A model generated the notes under the pieces. That model was given only the letters and a program-made list of their open reading frames with translations. It was not told the origin of the DNA and searched no databases. DNA of 64,000 nucleotides. Source: an uncultured Paracoccaceae bacterium (GTDB lineage: Bacteria; Pseudomonadota; Alphaproteobacteria; Rhodobacterales; Rhodobacteraceae). The translations under genes were made by a program, and so were the position numbers. Every line of letters starts with the position of its first letter. Positions within the stretch are counted from its first letter, which is position 1. Positions 1-9,671 of this stretch are shown piece after piece. Location: positions 1-64,000 of the forward strand of contig CANMQJ010000016.1 of NCBI GenBank assembly GCA_947500005.1, read 5' to 3'.

Positions 1-618
1 ACCGGCGCCTTCCAGGCCGATGGCGGGCCGGTGGTGCTGCGGCTGGGCGGGTTCGACCTGGATTTCGATGACGAGGTTCAGGTGAGCCTGAACGGCACGG
101 CGCTGCGCTTCCTCGAGGCTGGCGTGAACGACGCCACGCAACCTTACGTGCTGGGCGTCTCGGGCGAGAAGGTGGAGGCGGGCGAGAACCTGCTCACCTT
201 CAGCCAGGAACGCGTGCCGACCTGGAAATGGGGCGTCACCGACATCTCCGCCACCCCGGCGGACATGGACCTCGCCCTCGACACGGTGGAGCGGGGCGTC
301 TACGGCAAGGGCTATGAGGGCACCTCCTCCGAGGCGGCGCTGGCGGTGTTCGACACCGATACCGACATGCTGCAACTCGACCTGCGCGGCTTCGACATCG
401 ACCTCGCCTCCGAGGTCGAGATCCTGCTCAACGGCCAGAGCCAGGGCTTCCTCTCCGGCGGCACCGCCAACAACAACACGCTGGCGGATTTCGACATGAT
501 GCTCGACCCGACCGACGTCCTCACCGGCTCCACCAACACCCTCGAATTCCGACAGGCCATCAACCCAAACTTCGCATGGGGCATAACCGAAATCGAGATA
601 TCGGCAGTCATGATGTGA
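1..618 (+). CDS. Hypothetical protein, 5'-truncated by the window edge; two related domains
   Basis: Frame +1 is open from base 1; internal repeat LRLGGFDLDFDDEVQVSLNG / LDLRGFDIDLASEVEILLNG; stop at 618. Confidence 0.75.
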   Translation, partial: TGAFQADGGPVVLRLGGFDLDFDDEVQVSLNGTALRFLEAGVNDATQPYVLGVSGEKVEAGENLLTFSQERVPTWKWGVTDISATPADMDLALDTVERGVYGKGYEGTSSEAALAVFDTDTDMLQLDLRGFDIDLASEVEILLNGQSQGFLSGGTANNNTLADFDMMLDPTDVLTGSTNTLEFRQAINPNFAWGITEIEISAVMM

Positions 619-776
619 ATCTTCACGGCCATGACCCAAAGGCGGGCCGATCCCTCCGGGTCCGGGCCGTTTCGCAGCGGTATTTCCATCCAGCAGAGAC
701 CGGGCCGGCCCGCCCACGCCGGGCTTCTCCAGCACCGCCCGAGCGTCCCCGCCCCGACGGGGCAGGTCGTCCCGCG

Positions 777-2306
777 CTAGATCACCTCTCCCGCCTCCAT
801 CCGCCTCAGGACATCGCCGGCCTCTTTCAACACCGTTTCGCGGCGGTCCGGATCCATCCGGTCGAAGGTCCGGTACATCTGCGCCATGCGCGGGTTGCCC
901 TCGAACCGGTCGCGATGCCGAAGGAGGAAATGCCAGTAAAGCAGGTTGAAGGGACAGGCCCCCTCCCCCGTCTTTCGGCTGACCACGTAATCGCAGGACT
1001 TGCAGTAATCCGACATCCGGTTGATGTAATTGCCCGAGGACACGTAAGGTTTCGACGCGATCACCCCGCCATCGGCGAACTGGCTCATCCCCACCGTGTT
1101 GGGCGCCTCGACCCATTCATAGGCGTCGGCATAGACCGCCAGGTACCATTCATGCACCTCGGCCGGGTCCACCCCGGCCAGCAACGCGAAATTACCCGTC
1201 ACCATCAGCCGCTGGATGTGGTGGGCATAGGCCTCGTCGCGCGTCTGCGCCACCGCCTCCGCCATGCAGCGCATCCTCGTCTCGGCGCCCCAATAGACCG
1301 GCGGCAGGGCGCGCTTGTGCTCCAGCGCGTTGCGCGCGGAATACTCGCGTCCCTCTAGGAAATAGATGCCGCGTACATATTCCCGCCAGCCCAGGATCTG
1401 CCGGATGAACCCCTCCACCGCATTGAGCGGCGCGCGCCCTTCGCGATACTCCGCCTCCGCCGCACGGCACACCTCCAGCGGATCCAGGAGGCCGAGGTTC
1501 ATATAAAGCGAGATCACCGCGTGGTAGAGGAAATGCTCCCCCCGCATCATCGCGTCCTGGTAATCCCCGAAGGATGGCAGCGCCTCGCGCATGAATTGCG
1601 AACAGGCCCGCCGCGCCTGGCCCCGCTCGGTCGCGAACCAGAACGGGCGCAGCGTGCCGAAATTCCCGCCGAACCGGTCCTCGACAAGCGCAAGCACCTC
1701 CTCGACGGTGTCATCGGGCGTGAAATGCATGGGCCGCGCCCGGTCGATCCCCTCGGGCGGCGGCTTGCGGTTCTCGCTGTCATAGTTCCACGCGCCGCCC
1801 TCGGGCTTGTCGCCATCCATCAGCAGGCCCGTCTTGCGCCGCATTTCGCGATAGAAATACTCCATCCTCAGCGCGCGACGCCCCTCGGCCCAAGCGCGGA
1901 AGTCCTGTCCCGAGCAGATGAACCGGTCATCGGCATGGAAATGCGTCCTGAGCGGCGTGTGCTTGAGCGCGTCGATCAACCGCCATTCGCCCGGCGTCGT
2001 CACCAGCACCTCCGACGCGCCCGCCTCCTCGGCCCGGCGCAAAAGCTCCGAGGGGATCGAGCCGCCATTGTCGGCCTCGTCGAGCCTTGAATAGGCGACC
2101 TGCCACCCCTCGCCGCGCAACTCCCCGGCGAACTTGCGCATCGCGGCGAATATCAGCGCGATCTTCTTGGGGTGATGCGGAACATATCCCGCCTCGGCCG
2201 CCACTTCCGCCATCACCACGAGGTCCCGTTCCTTGTCACCCGCGCGTAGCGCCGAAAGGGTCGGCGTCAGCTGGTCCCCCAGGACAAGGATCAGCCGCCT
2301 CACCAT
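777..2306 (-). CDS. FeS-BCP type cryptochrome/(6-4) photolyase-related protein
   Basis: 509 aa; N-term RRLILVLGDQLTPTLSAL, C-term Cys-rich CKSCDYVVSRKTGEGACPFNLLYWHFL typical of the iron-sulfur photolyase family. Confidence 0.9.
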   Translation of the reverse strand: MVRRLILVLGDQLTPTLSALRAGDKERDLVVMAEVAAEAGYVPHHPKKIALIFAAMRKFAGELRGEGWQVAYSRLDEADNGGSIPSELLRRAEEAGASEVLVTTPGEWRLIDALKHTPLRTHFHADDRFICSGQDFRAWAEGRRALRMEYFYREMRRKTGLLMDGDKPEGGAWNYDSENRKPPPEGIDRARPMHFTPDDTVEEVLALVEDRFGGNFGTLRPFWFATERGQARRACSQFMREALPSFGDYQDAMMRGEHFLYHAVISLYMNLGLLDPLEVCRAAEAEYREGRAPLNAVEGFIRQILGWREYVRGIYFLEGREYSARNALEHKRALPPVYWGAETRMRCMAEAVAQTRDEAYAHHIQRLMVTGNFALLAGVDPAEVHEWYLAVYADAYEWVEAPNTVGMSQFADGGVIASKPYVSSGNYINRMSDYCKSCDYVVSRKTGEGACPFNLLYWHFLLRHRDRFEGNPRMAQMYRTFDRMDPDRRETVLKEAGDVLRRMEAGEVI

Positions 2307-2965
2307 TCCACCCGCTTGCCCGCCCAGTCGAAGAACAGGCCGGTCTGCTCCGGCCCCAGCCCCTCGATCACCCGCATCAGGTTCTCCGCCGCCTCCCCTG
2401 GTGCCACGGCTGGGTGGCGGCCCAGATATTTACGCGTGAACTCCGTCTCGACGGTGCCCGGATGCAGCGCCACGCAAACCGCCTCCCTGTGCGTCCGCGC
2501 CAGCTCGATCGAGGCGGTATGCACGATCTGGTTCACCGCCGCCTTCGCCGCGCGATAGCTGATCCAGCCGCCGATCCGGTTGTCCCCTATCGACCCCACC
2601 CGCGCCGAGAGCACGGCAAAGACCGACCGCCCCTCGCGCGGCAAGAGCCGTCCCGCCTCGCGCAGCACCAGTGCGGGACCCACCGCGTTCAACGCGAACT
2701 GGTCCATCATCGCCCGCGCCTCGATGGCCCTGATCGTCTTCTCCGGCGCGGCCCCGCCGATCTCCAGCGCCCCCGAGGCCACGATCACCAGGTCGAAAGG
2801 CCCCTCGATCCCGCCCAGGACGCGCGTCACGCTCGCCTCGTCGGTCAGGTCCAGCCCGTCGCGCGACCGGCTCAGCCCCGTCACCGCGACCCCGCGCGCC
2901 TCGAGCGCCGCCACCAGTGCAGACCCGATCCCGCCCGAGGCCCCTATGACCAATGCGTTTTCCAT
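2300..2965 (-). CDS. SDR family NAD(P)-dependent oxidoreductase
   Basis: Rossmann GASGGIGSALV and SYRAAKAAVNQ catalytic motif; overlaps the photolyase start by 7 nt. Confidence 0.9.
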   Translation of the reverse strand: MENALVIGASGGIGSALVAALEARGVAVTGLSRSRDGLDLTDEASVTRVLGGIEGPFDLVIVASGALEIGGAAPEKTIRAIEARAMMDQFALNAVGPALVLREAGRLLPREGRSVFAVLSARVGSIGDNRIGGWISYRAAKAAVNQIVHTASIELARTHREAVCVALHPGTVETEFTRKYLGRHPAVAPGEAAENLMRVIEGLGPEQTGLFFDWAGKRVEW

Positions 2966-3001
2966 GACGCGCGAGCTAGCGGGAATGGGCGCGCCTTCAA
3001 T

Positions 3002-3024
3002 CCTTCATCTCTTTCAAAATACTC
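3002..3024 (-). repeat. Dispersed motif GAGTATTTTGAAAGAGATGAAGG, copy 1
   Basis: 22/23 identical to the copy at 13708-13730. Confidence 0.6.
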
Positions 3025-3120
3025 AAGACATCCCGCCCTCTCCGCCCGCGCAAGGCCCGAAAGACACGAGACGGAATTTCACCCTTTTCATCCGGCCGCC
3101 CCTCGGTATAACGTCGCGGC

Positions 3121-3204
3121 ATGATCGCCCGCGCAGACATATTTCTCGCCGCCGCCCGTCCGGGCGCGGTTTCGCGCGGCCTGCTGATCCTAATCCGCCT
3201 CTGA
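3121..3204 (+). CDS. Putative leucine leader peptide MIARADIFLAAARPGAVSRGLLILIRL upstream of leuA
   Basis: 27-aa ORF ending Leu-Leu-Ile-Leu-Ile-Arg-Leu (ctg ctg atc cta atc cgc ctc), TATAAC box at 3107-3112, stop codon inside a perfect 10-bp stem. Confidence 0.55.
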   Translation: MIARADIFLAAARPGAVSRGLLILIRL

Positions 3205-3249
3205 GCGTGCCACCCGGCGCGCCCGCTCAGAGGAGGATGCCTGCGCGCC
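3198..3249 (+). promoter_or_regulatory. Candidate leuA attenuator: mutually exclusive stems
   Basis: CCTCTGAGCG(3198-3207)/CGCTCAGAGG(3224-3233), interleaved with GGCGCGC(3216-3222)/GCGCGCC(3243-3249). Confidence 0.5.
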
Positions 3250-3295
3250 ATTCGCACCCAACAGGTTTCAGCATCAAAGACGGAAAGATCCCGAC

Positions 3296-4873
3296 ATGAC
3301 CCAAGCAGCGACCGAACAGGACCGCGTCCTGATTTTCGACACCACCCTGCGCGACGGCGAGCAGAGCCCCGGCGCCACCATGACCCACGAAGAAAAGCTC
3401 GAGATCGCCGAACTGCTCGACGAGATGGGCGTCGACATCATCGAGGCGGGCTTTCCCATCGCCTCCGAAGGCGATTTCAAGGCGGTGGCCGAGATCGCCA
3501 AACGCTCCAGGAACTCGGTGATCTGCGGGCTGGCGCGCGCCAACCCCACCGATATCGACCGCTGCTGGGAGGCGGTGAAGAATGCCGGCAAGCCGCGAAT
3601 CCACACCTTCATCGGCACCTCGCCGCTGCACCGCGCCATTCCCAACCTGACCCAGGACGAGATGGCCGAGCGCATCCACGAAACCGTCACCCACGCCCGC
3701 AACCTCTGCGACAACGTGCAATGGTCGCCGATGGACGCCACGCGGACCGAGTGGGACTATCTCTGCCGCGTTGTCGAGATCGCCATCAAGGCCGGTGCCA
3801 CCACGATCAACATCCCCGACACCGTGGGCTACACCGCGCCCGAGGAATCGGCCGACCTGATCCGCCGCCTGATCCAGACGGTGCCCGGCGCCGACGAGGT
3901 CGTCTTCGCCACCCACTGCCACAACGACCTGGGCCTCGCCACGGCCAACGCGCTGGCCGCCGTCGCGGGCGGCGCGCGCCAGATCGAATGCACGATCAAC
4001 GGTCTGGGCGAACGGGCGGGCAACACCGCGCTCGAGGAGGTGGTGATGGCGCTCAAGACCCGCCACGACATCATGCCCTGGCATACCGGCGTGGACACGA
4101 CCAAGATCATGCATATCTCGCGCCGCGTCTCGACCGTCTCGGGCTTCCCGGTGCAGTTCAACAAGGCCATCGTCGGCAAGAACGCCTTCGCGCATGAATC
4201 GGGCATCCACCAGGACGGCATGCTCAAGAACCGCGAGAATTTCGAAATCATGCGCCCCGAGGATATCGGGCTCGCCGGCACCTCGCTGCCGCTGGGCAAG
4301 CATTCGGGCCGCGCCGCGCTTCGCGACAAGCTGAACAACCTCGGCTACGAGGTGGGCGACAACCAGCTCAAGGACATCTTCGTGCGGTTCAAGGAACTCG
4401 CCGACCGCAAGAAGGAGGTTTTCGACGACGACATCATCGCGCTGATGCGCACCGCCGAGGATGCCGCGAACGACCATCTGCAACTGGTGTCGATGAAGGT
4501 GATCTGCGGCACCGGCGGCCCGGCCGAGGCCACGGTGGAGATGGAGATCGACGGAAAGGACGTGACCGCGACCGAAAATGGCGACGGCCCGGTGGACGCC
4601 GCCTTCAAGGCGATCCGCGCGCTGCATCCCACAAAGGCACATCTGCAACTCTACCAGGTCAACGCGGTGACCGAGGGCACCGACGCGCAGGCCACCGTCT
4701 CGGTCCGGCTGGAAGAGGACGGCATGATCGCCACCGGCCAGTCGGCCAATACCGACACGGTGGTGGCCTCGGCCAAGGCCTATATCAACGCGCTCAACCG
4801 CCTGATCGTGCGCCGCGAAAAGGCCGGGCCCGGCGCGGATGCGCGCGAGATCAGCTACAAGTACCTGACCTGA
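3296..4873 (+). CDS. leuA: 2-isopropylmalate synthase
   Basis: FDTTLRDGEQSPGATM, HCHNDLGLATANALAAV, HESGIHQDGMLK; 525 aa. Confidence 0.97.
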   Translation: MTQAATEQDRVLIFDTTLRDGEQSPGATMTHEEKLEIAELLDEMGVDIIEAGFPIASEGDFKAVAEIAKRSRNSVICGLARANPTDIDRCWEAVKNAGKPRIHTFIGTSPLHRAIPNLTQDEMAERIHETVTHARNLCDNVQWSPMDATRTEWDYLCRVVEIAIKAGATTINIPDTVGYTAPEESADLIRRLIQTVPGADEVVFATHCHNDLGLATANALAAVAGGARQIECTINGLGERAGNTALEEVVMALKTRHDIMPWHTGVDTTKIMHISRRVSTVSGFPVQFNKAIVGKNAFAHESGIHQDGMLKNRENFEIMRPEDIGLAGTSLPLGKHSGRAALRDKLNNLGYEVGDNQLKDIFVRFKELADRKKEVFDDDIIALMRTAEDAANDHLQLVSMKVICGTGGPAEATVEMEIDGKDVTATENGDGPVDAAFKAIRALHPTKAHLQLYQVNAVTEGTDAQATVSVRLEEDGMIATGQSANTDTVVASAKAYINALNRLIVRREKAGPGADAREISYKYLT

Positions 4874-4880
4874 CCGCCCT

Positions 4881-4977
4881 GGTGGGCCGGGGCTCCCGCA
4901 CCCGCGGGGCCCCGGCTGCGCCGGCCCCCCTGGCGGCTTTGGGCCCGGCGCCGCCCCCGTACCGGGCGCGGCGCGGC
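4881..4977 (+). repeat. Intergenic multi-hairpin repeat, copy A
   Basis: CCGGGGCTCC...GGCCCCGG hairpin, TTGGGCCCGGC core, GCGCCGCCCCCGTACCGGGCGCGGCGC hairpin; alignable to copies B-D. Confidence 0.6.
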
Positions 4978-5078
4978 TCCGCCCCCGGCAGCGTCGGCAC
5001 AACACGGCACAGGGATCATTGGCCCCCGTCACCATCGCGGCGCTTGACGATCCTCGGAAACTCTGGTCACCTTGGTCC

Positions 5079-5129
5079 ATGACACCGCGAATGACCCTCA
5101 CCTCGATGGCCTATTACCCGCTGCCTTAG
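5079..5129 (+). CDS. Speculative Tyr leader peptide MTPRMTLTSMAYYPLP upstream of the TyrA-like gene
   Basis: Short ORF with tandem Tyr codons (tat tac, 5112-5117) followed directly by alternating CCGCT/AGCGG segments. Confidence 0.3.
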   Translation: MTPRMTLTSMAYYPLP

Positions 5130-5223
5130 GGAGCGGAGCATCTGTCATGTTCGCCGCTGCCTTCTGCCAGCGGTCCGCGCCCCCCGATCACGACCCTGGC
5201 CTCCCTCTCTCCGGACCAGGTTC

Positions 5224-5991
5224 ATGTTCTCCTCACAGCCTTCCCTCACCATCATCGGTTTCGGCGCCTTCGGCAGGCTGCTCGCCCGCTACCTCGCCCC
5301 GCATGCGCGGGTTTCGGTGCATGATTGCAGCCCCGAGGCCCGACGCGCCGCAACCTCGCTCGGCCATACGGTCGTCGCGAATCTCTCCGGCATCGAGGCC
5401 GACATCGTGATCCTCGCCGTCCCCCTCCCCGCGCTGGCCTCCTGCCTGAACCGGCTCGCGCCCCACCTGCGCGCGGGCCAGCTGGTCATCGACACCTGCT
5501 CGATAAAGGAGGAACCCGCCCGGCTCCTGCGCGATACCCTGCCGCCCGCGGTCGAGATCCTGGCAACCCACCCCATGTTCGGCCCGCGCAGCGCCGCAAG
5601 CACCCTGGCCGGCGCACAGATCGTGCTCTGCCCGATCCGGGGACACGGCTGGCGCCGCCTCGCCGCATTCCTCCGCCACAGCCTGCAGCTCCGAGTCGTG
5701 CTCTCGACGGCCGAGGAGCATGATCGCCAGGCGGCGGTGACGCAGGGCCTCACCCATCTCATCGCCCGCGCATTGGCCAGCCTCGGCGATCAGCCGCGAA
5801 TCCGGACCCGCAGTTTCGAGATGATGACCGAGGCGCTGGCGATGGTGGCCGACGACGCCCCGGAGATCTTCGAGGCGGTCACCCGGCACAACCGTCACGT
5901 CCTGCCGCAATGCGAACGCTTCCTCGGCGCGTTGCGCGACCTGAGCGGCACCAGCCCGGCATCGGCGCGGGACCGGAGGCCGCCCAGGTGA
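5224..5991 (+). CDS. Prephenate/arogenate dehydrogenase-like protein
   Basis: IIGFGAFGRLLARYLAPHARV Rossmann motif, LATHPMFGPRSA typical of the TyrA family. Confidence 0.85.
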   Translation: MFSSQPSLTIIGFGAFGRLLARYLAPHARVSVHDCSPEARRAATSLGHTVVANLSGIEADIVILAVPLPALASCLNRLAPHLRAGQLVIDTCSIKEEPARLLRDTLPPAVEILATHPMFGPRSAASTLAGAQIVLCPIRGHGWRRLAAFLRHSLQLRVVLSTAEEHDRQAAVTQGLTHLIARALASLGDQPRIRTRSFEMMTEALAMVADDAPEIFEAVTRHNRHVLPQCERFLGALRDLSGTSPASARDRRPPR

Positions 5992-5997
5992 CCTGAC

Positions 5998-6087
5998 CGC
6001 GCCGCGCCCGGCACGGGCGCGGCGCCCGGCCCAACGCTTCGACTTGCATCTTCGATGCAGGGCAAAGGGGCGGGAGCCCCGCCCGAC
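5998..6087 (-). repeat. Intergenic multi-hairpin repeat, copy B
   Basis: Minus-strand GGGCGGGGCTCCCGCCC, GCATCGAAGATGC, GTTGGGCCGGG, perfect 11-bp stem GCGCCGCGCCC-GTGCC-GGGCGCGGCGC. Confidence 0.65.
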
Positions 6088-6873
6088 CTAAAGCGCCGCG
6101 AACAGCTTCGTCAGCCGCGCAGCCTCCGCCTCCAGACCCCAGGGCGCGTTGACCACGACCATCCCCGAGCCGACCATCCGGTGCCCTTCTCGTGCCGGGG
6201 GAAAGCGGACCTCGTGATGCAGCAACCCGGGCAGGTCCCGCGCCAGCAGCGCCTTGACCATATCCTTGTGACGCGCATCGCTCAGGATCGGATACCACAG
6301 CGCGATGACACCCACGTTCCACTTGCGGTGCAACTGGCCGACAATCCCCGGCAGACGGTCATACTCCGCCTTGATCTCATAGCTCGGATCGATCAGCGCC
6401 ATGCCCCGCCGCGGCGTGGGCGGCAGGATCGACTGCGCCATCTCGAACCCGTCCTGCCGATGCACCACCGCGCCGTAACGCGCCACGGCGCGCTCCAGCG
6501 CCGCGCCCTCCTTCGGGTGCAGCTCGGCCAGATGCATCGCGTCGCCCGGCCGCAGCAACTCGCCCGCGATCACCGGCGAGCCGGGATAGGCTGCCGCCCC
6601 CTCGCGCGCCCGCACGCGCTCCAGCACGCGCGCCAGCGGATGGGTGGCCCCGAACCAGCCAGCGCCCAGCGCCCGGCCCAGCCCCGCCTCCGCCTCGCCG
6701 GTCTTCACCGCCTCCGCGGCGTCCAGGTGGTAAAGCCCGCGCCCGGCATGGGTCTCGACATAGCTCAGCGGCTTGTCCTTGCGGGTCATGTAATCCAGCG
6801 CCACAGCCAGCAGCGCATGCTTGTGCATGTCGGCCAGGTTACCCGCGTGATAGATGTGCTGATAGGAAAGCAT
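6088..6873 (-). CDS. rlmJ: 23S rRNA (adenine(2030)-N(6))-methyltransferase
   Basis: MLSYQHIYHAGNLADMHKHALLA, MALIDPSYEIK; 261 aa. Confidence 0.93.
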   Translation of the reverse strand: MLSYQHIYHAGNLADMHKHALLAVALDYMTRKDKPLSYVETHAGRGLYHLDAAEAVKTGEAEAGLGRALGAGWFGATHPLARVLERVRAREGAAAYPGSPVIAGELLRPGDAMHLAELHPKEGAALERAVARYGAVVHRQDGFEMAQSILPPTPRRGMALIDPSYEIKAEYDRLPGIVGQLHRKWNVGVIALWYPILSDARHKDMVKALLARDLPGLLHHEVRFPPAREGHRMVGSGMVVVNAPWGLEAEAARLTKLFAAL

Positions 6874-7020
6874 GCCTGCCCTGTTCGCTGAACCCTCCGG
6901 TCCGCAGGTGGCTAGCGCGAATGTGGCCGGCAGGCAACGCCGGGGCAGGAAAGCCTAAGGCGGAAACGCGCTGATTTGCCCGGAAACAGACCTTTCACAT
7001 ACTGCGCGCGCACCCTATAA

Positions 7021-8172
<1,152 letters not shown>

Positions 8173-8230
8173 CGCGCCCACCCTTTGAGGCGCGCGCCAC
8201 GCGGGCACGCCCCCGAACGGAAGGAGCAAA

Positions 8231-9139
8231 GTGGCAAAGGACCGCCATCAGCGCGACGATTATGCAGGCCCCCTGCGCAGGTTGCTGCTGGGGGTGATCC
8301 TGCTGTGCCTGCTGGGCATCTTCCTTGTTTGGCGCATCGACAGCCCCCGCGTCGAACGCTTCCGTGCCCAGGTGATCGACCGCGTCGTCCCCTCGATGGA
8401 CTGGGCGATGGTTCCGGTCACCGCCACGGTCAATCTCGTCCGCGACTTCCAGAGCTACCAGGCGCTCAGCGAGCAGAACCGCGAGCTGCGCTCCGAACTG
8501 CGCCAGATGCGGGCGTGGAAAGAGGCCGCGTTGCAGCTCGAACAGGAAAACGCGCGGCTGCTCGATCTCAACAACGTCCGGCTCGATCCGCGGCTGACCT
8601 TCATCACCGGCGTCGTCATGGCCGACAGCGGCTCGCCCTTCCGGCAGTCGGTGCTCCTCAACGTCGGCGCGCGCGACGGTATCGTCGATGGCTGGGCGGC
8701 GATGGACGGCATCGGGCTGGTCGGCCGCATCTCGGGCGTCGGCCAGAACACCGCGCGCGTCATCCTGCTCACGGATCCTGCCAGCGCCATTCCCGCCACC
8801 ATCCAGCCCTCGGGCCAGACCGCGCTGATCGTGGGCGACAACACCGCGGCGCCGCTCGTGGATTTCCTGGAAAATCGCGACTTCGTCCGCCCCGGCGACC
8901 GCGTCATCACCTCGGGCGATGGCGGCGTCTTTCCCGCCGGCCTGCTGATTGGCCAGGTCGCGCAGGACCCCGGCGGCCGGCTGCGCGTGCGGCTCTCGGC
9001 CGACTACGAGCGGCTCGAATTCCTCCGCGTGCTGCGCCACCACGGGACCGAGACGCCCTCCGACCCCGGCAGTATCGTCGCGCCCGGTGGCCCCGCCGAA
9101 ACCGCCACCGCCGTCCCGCAGGGAGGGGTCGATGGCTAA
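8231..9139 (+). CDS. mreC: Rod shape-determining protein MreC
   Basis: Position between mreB and mreD; single TM then coiled coil and MreC core (DGVVDGWA, GLVGRISGVG, VGDN). Confidence 0.93.
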   Translation: MAKDRHQRDDYAGPLRRLLLGVILLCLLGIFLVWRIDSPRVERFRAQVIDRVVPSMDWAMVPVTATVNLVRDFQSYQALSEQNRELRSELRQMRAWKEAALQLEQENARLLDLNNVRLDPRLTFITGVVMADSGSPFRQSVLLNVGARDGIVDGWAAMDGIGLVGRISGVGQNTARVILLTDPASAIPATIQPSGQTALIVGDNTAAPLVDFLENRDFVRPGDRVITSGDGGVFPAGLLIGQVAQDPGGRLRVRLSADYERLEFLRVLRHHGTETPSDPGSIVAPGGPAETATAVPQGGVDG

Positions 9140-9671
9140 TCTCTCTCCGTCTCGGCTCTGGGTGATGCGGCTGGCCTATCTCGGCCTCGCGCTGCTGATC
9201 CTCTTCTTCCACCTGCTGCCGCTCGACACGATGCCGCGCCACTGGGCACCGCCCGATCTGCTGATCGCGCTGACCTTCGCCTGGGCGATGCGGCGGCCCG
9301 ATTTCGTCCCGTCCCTCTCCATCGCGCTGGTCATGCTGACCGCCGACCTGCTGCTGCACCGCCCGCCCGGCCTTCTGGCCGCGCTGGTGGTGGGGGGTGC
9401 CGCCTATCTCAAGGCGGACCGCGTGGGCCTGTCCGAGGCCAGCTTTCTCGGCGAATGGGTCTCGGTCGGCCTGGTGCTGGTCGGAATAGCCGTGGCCAAC
9501 CGCGTCGTCCTGGGGATCACGGCGGTGGATCAGGCGCCCTTCTGGCTCACCGTGATCCAGCTGGTGCTGACCATCGCCATCTACCCGCTGGTGGTGCTGG
9601 CCAGCCAGGTTCTCTTCGGCGTGCGCCGCCTGGCCCCGTCCGAGGCCGAAGCGATGGGAGCCCGGACATGA
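9132..9671 (+). CDS. mreD: Rod shape-determining protein MreD
   Basis: Multi-TM ORF from ATG 9132, overlaps mreC by 8 nt, followed by mrdA. Confidence 0.88.
   Translation: MANLSPSRLWVMRLAYLGLALLILFFHLLPLDTMPRHWAPPDLLIALTFAWAMRRPDFVPSLSIALVMLTADLLLHRPPGLLAALVVGGAAYLKADRVGLSEASFLGEWVSVGLVLVGIAVANRVVLGITAVDQAPFWLTVIQLVLTIAIYPLVVLASQVLFGVRRLAPSEAEAMGART

Noticed and set aside
3227-5101. 624-aa minus-strand ORF opposite leuA
   Set aside because: Shadow ORF: mirrors a clear leuA gene, low-complexity G/R/H/V-rich translation typical of antisense frames in GC-rich DNA.
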